DNA of 11,581 bases from Thermoleophilia bacterium (GTDB lineage Bacteria > Actinomycetota > Thermoleophilia > Gaiellales > SKUG01): the NCBI GenBank assembly GCA_020438525.1, contig JAGQUL010000171.1:1-11581 (forward strand). The letters run 5' to 3'. The notes under the pieces were generated by a model. That model made no database searches and was not told where the DNA came from. It saw nothing but the letters and a program-made list of their open reading frames with translations. The first letter of the stretch is position 1, and every line of letters begins with the position of its first letter. Made by a program: the position numbers and the translations under genes. Shown one piece after another: positions 1-6,668 of this stretch.

Positions 1-433
1 CCGGCGCGTTGATCGTCATCGAGGTCGACACGTCGGCGAGCGGGATCTCCCTGAACAGGCGACGCATGTCGTCGATCGTGTCGATCGCCACGCCGGTCCG
101 GCCCACCTCGCCGAGCGCACGCGGATCGTCGCTGTCGAGCCCCATCTGCGTGGGCAGGTCGAACGCGGTGGACAGGCCGGTCTGGCCGCGCTGCAGCAGG
201 TACCGGAACCGCTCGTTCGTCGCCTCGGCGGTCGCGAAGCCGGCGTACTGGCGCATCGTCCACGGGCGCACGCGATACATGCCGGGGTACGGACCGCGCA
301 CGAACGGGAACGTACCGGGTGGAGACAACCGCTCATCCAGGTTCGCCGGGAGGTCCTCGGGACCGTAGACCGGCTCGACCGGAATGCCCGATTCGGTGGT
401 TCGCTGTGCGGGATCGGCAGGTGGCGCGCTCAT
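1..433 (-). CDS. Acyl-CoA mutase large subunit (methylmalonyl-CoA mutase type), N-terminal part, cut by window edge
   Basis: The frame read from ATG at 433 down to the window edge gives 144 residues that match the start of the catalytic TIM-barrel subunit of B12-dependent acyl-CoA mutases. Diagnostic stretches are [20 protein letters not shown] (residues 47-66), [16 protein letters not shown] (83-98) and [11 protein letters not shown] (134-144). The family interconverts branched and linear acyl-CoAs by radical chemistry in the cytosol; methylmalonyl-CoA mutase converts (R)-methylmalonyl-CoA to succinyl-CoA in propionate metabolism. Tyr63 in RQYAGF aligns with the carboxylate-contacting Tyr89 of the Propionibacterium enzyme, where isobutyryl-CoA mutase has Phe and 2-hydroxyisobutyryl-CoA mutase has Ile. 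That favours methylmalonyl-CoA, but the partner Arg lies outside the window. The N-terminus is about 25 residues shorter than Propionibacterium MutB, which suggests the short subunit type that pairs with a separate B12-binding chain. The family call is firm; the substrate is an inference. Confidence 0.93.
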   Translation of the reverse strand, partial: MSAPPADPAQRTTESGIPVEPVYGPEDLPANLDERLSPPGTFPFVRGPYPGMYRVRPWTMRQYAGFATAEATNERFRYLLQRGQTGLSTAFDLPTQMGLDSDDPRALGEVGRTGVAIDTIDDMRRLFREIPLADVSTSMTINAP

Positions 434-440
434 GGCCGCC

Positions 441-446
441 AGCCTA
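441..446 (-). promoter_or_regulatory. Putative -10 element (TAGGCT) for the mutase gene, leaderless
   Basis: On the minus strand TAGGCT fits the actinobacterial TAnnnT -10 pattern and is followed by seven bases and then the ATG. Transcription would therefore begin at or next to the start codon. No convincing Shine-Dalgarno sequence precedes this ATG, which agrees with a leaderless transcript. No clear -35 hexamer is visible 17 bases upstream, so this is an inference from position and motif only. Confidence 0.4.
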
Positions 447-509
447 CCGCGACCGCGCGCCGGACCGGGGGTTGCGAGCGGGCCTGCAGCTGCCGATAGG
501 GATAGCAAC

Positions 510-1895
510 GTGCAACGCACCTCCGCATGGCTCACGCTCGTCGTGGCCGCCGCGCTCGCGGCGGGCATCATCGCGTTCCTCGCAGCCAGCCCGAACCAGG
601 ACGCACGCGTCTCCACGACGCAGCTCGGATTCGGCACGCTCGACCGCGACTGGTTCGATGCACGCATCCACGATGCCGCGGCAGCGCAGCAGCGCGAGAA
701 CCGGCTCCAGGTCCGCGAGCGCACGGCGGTAACCGTGACCCGGCGCTGGCTCGGAGCCCTGCCCGGCGCGTCGACGAGGAACTCGGTGATCGTGAAGGGC
801 GTCGCCGTGGCGGGGGAGACCCCCGAGGCCGCGTCACGCATCGCCGCGCTGCGAACGTGGTCGGACGGGATTCTCGACGATGCCTGGCACGTTGCCGGTG
901 GCCAGGCGACGAGCGTCGCGGACTCCGATTCATGGACCGTGTCCACCGAGCTGCAGGTCACCCTGGCGCACGCCCTGCGCCGCACCCGCACGCTCCGGTT
1001 CCCGGTGGTGGTGCAGGTGGCGCCGCCGGTTGCGGCAGGCAAGCCGTGGCGCGTCCGCGACGTCCAGGTCGACTCCACGAACACGTCGCTGCGCGCATGG
1101 CGCGATCCGGTGGTCGTGCGCAGCGCGGCGATCGACGTGGTAGCCGCCACGACCGCGCGCGACGATGCGGTCACGGTCGCCTCGACCGTCGCGCAGCGGA
1201 TGCGCGCCGTGCACGCGCTGCTGCCGACGCTCGCACGGGTCGACACCACCACCGTGTGGATCGTGGCTTCGGCCGGGCAGCGCCGTGCCGCGCTCGGCAG
1301 CACCTCGAGCGGCCCCGACGCAGCCCATCCGATCGCGCACCTCACCACATCCGGCGACCTCGTCGTCGAGCTCGGACCATGGCGTTCGGCGACGCCTGCC
1401 GAGCAGCGTGCGGCGCTCGCGCACGCGACCTTCCATGCAACCGTGCTCGATGCGCTGTCGTCGCTGTCGCCGATCCTGGCCGAAGGCGCAGCGATGGGGT
1501 TCGGCTCCGACCCGACCGACTCCGAGCTGCAGACCGCGCTCACGATTCCCACGGATCCTGCCGACTCGATCGCACGGCTGCTCGTCGCGCCCGGCGACTC
1601 CGCGCTCGACGAGCCCGCGCGCCAGCGCGCACACGCCCTCGGCAGCTGGCTCCTCGACGTGCACGGCGCATCCACCCTGCGCGAGCTCGTGGCGTTGCGT
1701 GGCACGGGGATCGACATGGACCATGCGATCCGGCGCGTGCTCCACGCCACGCCCGCCGGCATCGACGCCACGGTTCGGCGCTGGGCGGCCGGTGGCGCAA
1801 CCGCGAGCGACTCCGGCGACCAGACCGACGACGCGGCGGATACCGGCGAGACGACCGGTGATGCCGGCAGCACCGACGAAGGGATCGCAGCATGA
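510..1895 (+). CDS. Membrane-anchored degenerate peptidase-MA-like (gluzincin fold) protein, likely inactive
   Basis: From GTG at 510 the product is 461 residues. A single hydrophobic helix at about residues 6-26 acts as a membrane anchor or uncleaved signal, leaving the rest outside the membrane. The middle region (about 35-220) resembles no family I recognise. Around residues 300-330 lies the arrangement HATFH (305-309), then AEG with Glu325, which has the spacing of a gluzincin zinc site (HExxH plus a distal Glu) as in the peptidase-MA-like family. The catalytic Glu of HExxH is Ala here, so both His ligands and the distal Glu remain but hydrolysis should be lost. The C-terminus (about 430-461) is acidic, low-complexity and Asp/Thr/Gly-rich. 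The GTG is preferred because it directly precedes the helix and has TAGGGA upstream; an in-frame ATG at 384 would overlap the divergent mutase gene. The stop overlaps the next start (ATGA). Function is unknown. Confidence 0.8.
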   Translation: MQRTSAWLTLVVAAALAAGIIAFLAASPNQDARVSTTQLGFGTLDRDWFDARIHDAAAAQQRENRLQVRERTAVTVTRRWLGALPGASTRNSVIVKGVAVAGETPEAASRIAALRTWSDGILDDAWHVAGGQATSVADSDSWTVSTELQVTLAHALRRTRTLRFPVVVQVAPPVAAGKPWRVRDVQVDSTNTSLRAWRDPVVVRSAAIDVVAATTARDDAVTVASTVAQRMRAVHALLPTLARVDTTTVWIVASAGQRRAALGSTSSGPDAAHPIAHLTTSGDLVVELGPWRSATPAEQRAALAHATFHATVLDALSSLSPILAEGAAMGFGSDPTDSELQTALTIPTDPADSIARLLVAPGDSALDEPARQRAHALGSWLLDVHGASTLRELVALRGTGIDMDHAIRRVLHATPAGIDATVRRWAAGGATASDSGDQTDDAADTGETTGDAGSTDEGIAA

Positions 1896-2800
1896 CCGAG
1901 ACCGCCGACCCGGCCGAGCAGCCCCGGCTTGCGGAGACGCTCGACGAGCAGACGCTCCGGGCGACGTTCCCGGATGCACCCGCCGACATCTCGGTGCCGC
2001 GCGACGTGGGCTCGATGTTCGGCGCCCGCCTGCGCGAGCTCAGGCGAACCCACGGCACCACCGCGTACGTCGGTGTCGGGGTCACCGCATTCGTCGTGCT
2101 CGTGCTCGTGCTGATCGGCCACGCGCTCGCAGGGATCATCGTGCTCGCGCTGCTCGTCGCGGTCCTGGCCGGCATCGGCTTCTGGCAGCACGGCGTGGCC
2201 GCCGACGCGTTCTTCGACCGCTACGCGACCGCCCGCGGCCTGCAGCACTCCGAGAACTCGCACGTCTCGGCACACGTGCCGCTCCTGCGCCGCGGCGACG
2301 AGCGGAAGTTCCCCCGCGTGCTCGCCGGCCGCATCGCCGGGCAGGACGCACGCCTTGCCCACTACACCTACACCGAGATCAGCACCGATTCAGACGGAAA
2401 CCGAAGCCGCACCGACTACGAATTCACCGTGCTCGCCTTCGAGCTGCCGCCACAGGTCGCCGCCCGCTACCGAGGCGTGTCCCTCGCGCCCCGGTCGCTG
2501 TCGTTCGGCGCGCTGCAGGACTGGGTGCAGGACGACCGCAAGGTCGAGCTCGAGAGCGCCGAGTTCGCCAAGCGGTACAACCTTCGTGCACACGACTCCC
2601 AGGACGACGTCGCGCTCTGGGAGCTGTTCAGCACCACCTTCGTGCATCGGCTCGCCACCGAGCTGCAGGTCTACTGGGAGCAGCGCGGCGCCGACCTCGT
2701 GTTCTGGCAGAAGGGGCACGAGAGCGAGGCGGCCGACCTCGACCGGTTCTGCCTCGAGGCGTGGCACGTGCTCCAGCGGTACCTGGAGGAGTGGCAGTAG
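1892..2800 (+). CDS. DUF3137-like two-helix membrane protein
   Basis: The product has 302 residues. A charged N-terminus of about 55 residues is followed by two hydrophobic helices (about 58-75 and 79-97). A long soluble domain then begins with [11 protein letters not shown] (107-117) and contains [11 protein letters not shown] (130-140) and LAHYTYTE (155-162). This order of helix pair, 'RYA..RGL', 'PLLRrGD' and 'HYTYte' is what I know of DUF3137 proteins, whose biochemical role is unestablished. The start ATG overlaps the stop of the preceding gene by four bases (ATGA), implying translational coupling, and lemA follows 108 bases later. The context suggests that the upstream anchored pseudo-peptidase, this protein and LemA act together at the membrane. 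The DUF assignment is from memory of the motif pattern and is fairly but not fully certain; that a real gene is present is very likely. Confidence 0.82.
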   Translation: MTETADPAEQPRLAETLDEQTLRATFPDAPADISVPRDVGSMFGARLRELRRTHGTTAYVGVGVTAFVVLVLVLIGHALAGIIVLALLVAVLAGIGFWQHGVAADAFFDRYATARGLQHSENSHVSAHVPLLRRGDERKFPRVLAGRIAGQDARLAHYTYTEISTDSDGNRSRTDYEFTVLAFELPPQVAARYRGVSLAPRSLSFGALQDWVQDDRKVELESAEFAKRYNLRAHDSQDDVALWELFSTTFVHRLATELQVYWEQRGADLVFWQKGHESEAADLDRFCLEAWHVLQRYLEEWQ

Positions 2801-2908
2801 CACCTGCCGGAACCGACACGTCTCACCGACCACGCGTGAGTGAAGCGCGGGCAGTGTGGGAATGCAATCCCCGGACCCGGGCGTACACGAACGAAAGGCC
2901 CCTTCCGA

Positions 2909-3478
2909 ATGAGCACTGGACTGATCATCGTCCTCGTCGTAGTCGGCGTCGTCCTGCTGTGGGCGATCGCGACATACAACGGCCTCGTCTCGCGACGAGC
3001 ACGCGTCGACGAGTCGTGGAGCGGCATCGACGTGCAGCTCAAGCGTCGACACGACCTGATCCCCAACCTCGTCGAGACCGTCAAGGGCTACGCAGCGCAC
3101 GAGAAGACGACGCTCGAGAACGTGATCAACGCGCGCAACAGCGCGGTGAGCGCCCAGGAAGGCGGCGATCCCGCGGCGCTCGGCGCGGCCGAGGGAATCC
3201 TCACCGGCGCGCTGCGCCAGGTCTTCGCGCTGAGCGAGGCCTACCCGGACCTCAAGGCGAACACGAACTTCCTCGAGCTGCAGCAGCAGCTGTCCGACAC
3301 CGAGGACAAGATCAGCGCCTCGCGCCGCATCTACAACGGCAACGTGCGCGACTACAACACCAAGATCCAGCAGGTGCCGGCCAACATCATCGCCGGCATC
3401 GGCGGGTTCCGGAACCGCGAGTTCTTCGAGATCGAGGAACCCAGCGAGCGCGCGGCACCCAACGTCAGCTTCTCCTGA
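2909..3478 (+). CDS. lemA: LemA family membrane protein
   Basis: The product has 189 residues, the usual LemA length. It has one N-terminal membrane helix (about 4-22) with a very short exposed N-terminus, then a long helical domain. Family hallmarks are visible: a TYNGLVSRRARVDESWSGID stretch just after the helix, QLKRRHDLIPNLVETVKGYA, then HEKTTLENVINARN, and near the C-terminus YNTKIQQVPANIIAG and FFEIEEP. LemA proteins are small membrane proteins of uncertain biochemical role, often next to TPM or M48-type genes, neither of which is present here. The chosen ATG has AAAGG ten bases upstream and puts the helix right at the N-terminus. An in-frame ATG at 2840 would add 23 polar residues that do not look like the family. 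The 108-base gap upstream could hold an internal promoter, but I see no convincing hexamers. Confidence 0.95.
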   Translation: MSTGLIIVLVVVGVVLLWAIATYNGLVSRRARVDESWSGIDVQLKRRHDLIPNLVETVKGYAAHEKTTLENVINARNSAVSAQEGGDPAALGAAEGILTGALRQVFALSEAYPDLKANTNFLELQQQLSDTEDKISASRRIYNGNVRDYNTKIQQVPANIIAGIGGFRNREFFEIEEPSERAAPNVSFS

Positions 3479-3484
3479 TCGGTC

Positions 3485-5275
3485 GTGGCCTCCGGACGCG
3501 ACGCGATGACGGGTTCCCGACGCACCGAGATCGATCCGCTCGCGCCCGAGCTGCGGGCGTCCCGAATCGCGTCATGGGGACCCGTTCCGCAGCGCGCGGC
3601 GCAGCTCGCAGACCGGCTCGCAGACCACTTCGCGAAGGTCACCGGCACGAACCCCGAATCCGGTGACCTTCGACCGTTCGCCGCGGCTCAGCAGGCACCA
3701 CCTGCAGTGCCGCCGGTCCGGCTCGATGCAGCATCGATCGACTCGCTCGCCCGCATCGCACCGCTCCATAGCGACGACGATTCCCGACGCGCCTACAGCC
3801 TCGGCAAGTCATGGCCCGACCTGGTCGCCGCGCGCAGCGACGCGCTGGAGCGAGCCTGTGACGTGGTGCTCCGACCGCGTACCGAGTCCGAGCTCGAGCG
3901 AGCGCTCGAGTGGTGCGTCGAGGCCGACGTTGCGGTGGTTCCCGTCGGCGGCGGCACGAGCGTGACCGGCGGCATCGAACCGCTCGGTCGGCGGGCCGAG
4001 CAGCCTGTCGTCGCCATCGACACCACCGCGCTCGCCGCATGTCTCGACATCGACCACGTGAGCGGCGTCGCGACCTTCCAGGCCGGCGTTCGCGGACCCG
4101 ACCTCGAGGCCGCGCTCGCACCGTTCGGCCTCACGCTCGGGCACGTGCCGCAGTCCTTCGAGTACTCCACGCTCGGTGGATGGATCGCGACTCGATCCGC
4201 CGGCCAGCAGTCGCTGCGCTACGGCAAGATCGAGGCGATGACCGCCGCGCTGCGGCTGGTCACGCCGGGCGGGGCGCTCGACGTCGACCACGTGCCGGCC
4301 CACGGCGCGGGCAGCGACCTGCGCGAGCTGGTGCTCGGCAGCGAGGGCACGCTCGGCATCGTGACGCGCGCAACGATGCGGGTGCGACGACGACCCGATG
4401 TCGTGCGCTTCGCGGCATACCTCTTCCCGGGCTTCGACGAGGCGCGCGACGCAGCACGACTGCTCGTGCAGCGAGGCGACCTCAAGCCCGCGATGGTGCG
4501 CGTGAGCGACGCGGCCGAGACCGCGTTCAACGTCGGAGCCAGCGTGCCGCGCATCCTGGGCGGCTCGATCGGGCGCGGCGTGGCGAACCTGCTCGGCGTG
4601 CGTGGCGGCGCGATGGTGATCGTGCTCAGCACCGGCACCGCCGGCGAGGCACGCGCGACGGAGCGGCTCGTCGATCGCCACATGCACGTGCGGGGCGGTC
4701 GATCGCTCGGCCCGATCCCCGCCAAGGCGTGGTACCACGGCCGGTTCCGCCAGCCCTACGCACGCGACGTGATGATGGATCGCGGCCTGCTCGTCGACAC
4801 GCTCGAGACGAGCGTCACCTGGTCGCGGCTGCCGGCCCTGCACCTGGAGGTGCGCGCGGCGCTCGAGCATGCGTTCGGCCCCGGGCGGTGCATGGTCGGG
4901 TGCCACCTGTCGCACCTCTACCACGACGGCGCGAGCGCCTACTTCACGTTCCTTGCCGCACCGCAGGCCGGGACGCAGCTCGACCGCTGGCGCGATGCCA
5001 AGCGCGCGGTGCACGCGGCGATCGTTCGCCGCGGCGGATCGGCAAGCCACCAGCACGGCGTGGGGACGATGCACGCCGACCTGTACGCAGGGCTCGTGCC
5101 GAGCCTCGGCGCGGAAGCGATGCGGGCGATCCGTGATCGGCTCGATCCGGGCGGCGCGCTCAACCCGGGCAAGCTGCTCGAGATGCCGGCCGACGGCCAG
5201 CCGTCGATCAACGCAGTGCGCCCACCGGCGACCGCCGGCGACGCGGGCGCGGCATCGGACCGGGACCGGTCGTGA
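3485..5275 (+). CDS. FAD-binding oxidase, alkylglycerone-phosphate synthase-like
   Basis: The product has 596 residues from GTG at 3485; ATG at 3506 gives 589 and is equally plausible, since neither has a clear ribosome site. It belongs to the VAO/PCMH flavoprotein fold. The FAD pyrophosphate loop is VGGGTSVTGG (154-163), followed by STLGGWIATRSAG and GSEGTLGIVT. The C-terminal FAD-oxidase domain has the layout of alkyldihydroxyacetonephosphate synthase: Arg339 in PAMVRVSDAAET, DTLETSVTW, CHLSHLYHDG (473-482), Tyr486 in YFTF, and SHQHGVG (521-527). In animals that enzyme makes ether lipids from acyl-DHAP and a fatty alcohol; bacterial homologues are common but mostly of unproven function. The usual triple-His active site (HHH) reads His522-Gln523-His524, so the reaction may differ. 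The C-terminal 30 residues are low-complexity. It starts six bases after the lemA stop and ends one base before the next start, so it is in the operon. Confidence 0.88.
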   Translation: MASGRDAMTGSRRTEIDPLAPELRASRIASWGPVPQRAAQLADRLADHFAKVTGTNPESGDLRPFAAAQQAPPAVPPVRLDAASIDSLARIAPLHSDDDSRRAYSLGKSWPDLVAARSDALERACDVVLRPRTESELERALEWCVEADVAVVPVGGGTSVTGGIEPLGRRAEQPVVAIDTTALAACLDIDHVSGVATFQAGVRGPDLEAALAPFGLTLGHVPQSFEYSTLGGWIATRSAGQQSLRYGKIEAMTAALRLVTPGGALDVDHVPAHGAGSDLRELVLGSEGTLGIVTRATMRVRRRPDVVRFAAYLFPGFDEARDAARLLVQRGDLKPAMVRVSDAAETAFNVGASVPRILGGSIGRGVANLLGVRGGAMVIVLSTGTAGEARATERLVDRHMHVRGGRSLGPIPAKAWYHGRFRQPYARDVMMDRGLLVDTLETSVTWSRLPALHLEVRAALEHAFGPGRCMVGCHLSHLYHDGASAYFTFLAAPQAGTQLDRWRDAKRAVHAAIVRRGGSASHQHGVGTMHADLYAGLVPSLGAEAMRAIRDRLDPGGALNPGKLLEMPADGQPSINAVRPPATAGDAGAASDRDRS

Positions 5276-5276
5276 C

Positions 5277-5993
5277 GTGACGCGGCGGGCGAAGGCTGCC
5301 GACCGCGACGTGAGCGCCGATGCGCCGGCCCGCAGGCGGCGCGACGGGCTGACCTACGACCGCACGGCGGCGGTGGAGCACCTGCGCAGCGTGGATCCGA
5401 AGCTGGCGACGCTGATCGATGCGGCCGGCGAGTTCGACGTGCGACCGGAGCGCGTCGTGGACCCGTACCCGTACCTGCTTCGATCGATCGTGTTCCAGCA
5501 GCTCAACGGCACCGCTGCGGCAACGATCCACGGGCGCGTGCTCGACCTGTTCGGCGGCGAGGTGCCGCCGCCCGAGCAGCTGCTCGCCGCCGATGTCCAG
5601 CTGCTGCGCGGCGCGGGGTTGTCGGGCAGCAAGGCAGCGAGCGTGCAGGACCTTGCACGGCATGCCGCCGCGGGGGAGCTGCCGACGAGCGACGAGGTCG
5701 GCACGCTGAGCGACCTCGAGCTGGTCGACCGCCTGACCGCGGTGCGGGGGATCGGTCCGTGGACCGTGCACATGCTGCTGATGTTCCGGCTCGGTCGTCC
5801 CGACGTGCTGCCCACCGGCGACTTCGGCGTTCGCGAAGGCTGGCGGATGCTCCACGGGCGCGAGGCCCAGCCCACGCCGGCGCAGTTCCGCGATGCGGCG
5901 GAGCACTGGCGCCCCTACCGCAGCGTCGCATCGTGGTACATGTGGCGCTGCGTCGACCTGCACCGCAGCGGCACGCCGATCGTGCTGCCATGA
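5277..5993 (+). CDS. DNA-3-methyladenine glycosylase, AlkA-type HhH-GPD protein
   Basis: The product has 238 residues from GTG at 5277; GTG at 5310 is an alternative giving 227. It is a base-excision-repair glycosylase that would release alkylated purines from DNA. The HhH-GPD core is complete: SIVFQQLNGTAA early, helix-turn region LRGAGLSGSKAASVQ (110-124), helix-hairpin-helix VRGIGPWTVHMLL (156-168), then LPTGDFGVREG with the expected catalytic Asp182. The family core of about 200 residues is present, without the extra N-terminal domain of E. coli AlkA. The basic first 25 residues (VTRRAKAADRDV onward) look like a tail or an over-long start. It begins one base after the stop of the FAD protein, so the two are probably co-translated. 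Its stop lies ten bases from the stop of the convergent minus-strand gene. Specificity among alkylated bases cannot be read from the sequence. Confidence 0.93.
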   Translation: MTRRAKAADRDVSADAPARRRRDGLTYDRTAAVEHLRSVDPKLATLIDAAGEFDVRPERVVDPYPYLLRSIVFQQLNGTAAATIHGRVLDLFGGEVPPPEQLLAADVQLLRGAGLSGSKAASVQDLARHAAAGELPTSDEVGTLSDLELVDRLTAVRGIGPWTVHMLLMFRLGRPDVLPTGDFGVREGWRMLHGREAQPTPAQFRDAAEHWRPYRSVASWYMWRCVDLHRSGTPIVLP

Positions 5994-6003
5994 GCCGCAC
6001 GCG

Positions 6004-6612
6004 TCAGATGCGCGCGGGGTCGCGCAGCACCGCGAGCAGGTCTGCAGCGGTGCTCGGACGCGGCGGCCTGGTCGTGGCATCGAGCACGACCGCACGCCCA
6101 TCGGCCAGCGCTCGAAGCACCGCACCCTCGAGCGCCTGCTCGCCGGCGCGTCCGCTGCGACCCGCGGCCGCATGCTCGAGCGCGAGCGAGATCCCAAGCT
6201 CGTTGTTGTGCAGGTCCATCGCCTCGCTGTAGGCGCGATGCAGCCCCGTGAGCTCGGAGTCCAGCTCGTGCGCCAGGCCCACGCGTCGCATGAACTCGCT
6301 GGCGACGCTCGGTCTGGTCCCGCCGGCGATCAGCCGGTCCACCACGAGCGCGCTCGCGCCGGCGTGGCGCATCGCGTCGGTGATGTCGTCGACCTTCTGC
6401 ACCGAAAACAGCGCGTCCTGGCGGGCCAGCGCGTCCGAGTAGGCGCGCACCGCGGTCTTCATCCGCCGCGGGTGCAGCACCTGCGTGACGCCGAACCTGA
6501 GCATGTGCCTGTTCGTGCGCACCTGTTCGACGAGGTGCTGCGTGCCCTCGCCGCCGGCATAGCGACGGAGGATCGCTGCGCCGTCGCCGATTGCAGATCC
6601 GATCGCACCCAC
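6004..6612 (-). CDS. All-helical protein with DUF6973-like His/Glu/Asp-Asn motif, function unknown
   Basis: From GTG at 6612 the product is 202 residues. The start is supported by GGGGGA nine bases upstream; there is no ATG near the N-terminus. No signal peptide or membrane helix is seen. A spaced set of polar residues stands out: DDITDAMRHA (75-84, with Asp79 and His83), GLAHELDS (112-119, with His115 and Glu116) and AMDLHNNELG (131-140, with Asp133, Asn136, Asn137 and Gly140). The order 'D..RHA ... AHE ... MDLxNN..G' is what I recall for the DUF6973 domain, found in assorted bacterial and phage proteins and thought likely to bind metal or act as an enzyme; no activity is established. The C-terminus (about 170-202) is likely a separate short segment. 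It lies 56 bases after the FAD oxidoreductase on the same strand and probably shares its transcript. That the gene is real is likely; the family link is moderate. Confidence 0.75.
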   Translation of the reverse strand: MGAIGSAIGDGAAILRRYAGGEGTQHLVEQVRTNRHMLRFGVTQVLHPRRMKTAVRAYSDALARQDALFSVQKVDDITDAMRHAGASALVVDRLIAGGTRPSVASEFMRRVGLAHELDSELTGLHRAYSEAMDLHNNELGISLALEHAAAGRSGRAGEQALEGAVLRALADGRAVVLDATTRPPRPSTAADLLAVLRDPARI

Positions 6613-6668
6613 TGCTCGCTCGTCCCCCGACAGGTCGTGGCACCCGCCCCTGCGAGCGCCCTGCCTGC

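Noticed and set aside
472..500. TTGCGA and GATAGG 17 bases apart as a promoter for the operon starting at 510
   Set aside because: The -10 matches only three of six positions. A promoter should lie in this gap, but this pair is not convincing.
384..509. Longer N-terminus for the anchored protein starting at ATG 384
   Set aside because: It would overlap the divergent mutase coding region by 50 bases and bury the membrane helix 45 residues in. GTG 510 fits better.
930..1979. Minus-strand open frame (349 codons) opposite the pseudo-peptidase gene
   Set aside because: Composition is typical of antisense in GC-rich genes. The sense frame has a membrane helix, a motif and a coupled downstream gene.
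2840..2908. 23-residue N-terminal extension of LemA
   Set aside because: The extension is polar and basic and unlike LemA proteins; ATG 2909 has a ribosome site and places the helix at the N-terminus.
2801..2908. Search for a separate lemA promoter in the 108-base gap
   Set aside because: I found no TAnnnT with a plausible -35 at the right distance; the gap may simply be part of the operon transcript.
1165..3666. Very long plus-strand open frame (833 codons) across the anchored protein, DUF3137 gene and lemA
   Set aside because: Its translation is Arg/Ser/Pro-rich and without any domain; it is the off-frame shadow of three genes with firm features, as expected at this GC content.
3809..5074. 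Minus-strand open frame (421 codons) opposite the FAD oxidase
   Set aside because: It is a codon-bias shadow; the sense strand carries clear FAD and active-site motifs.
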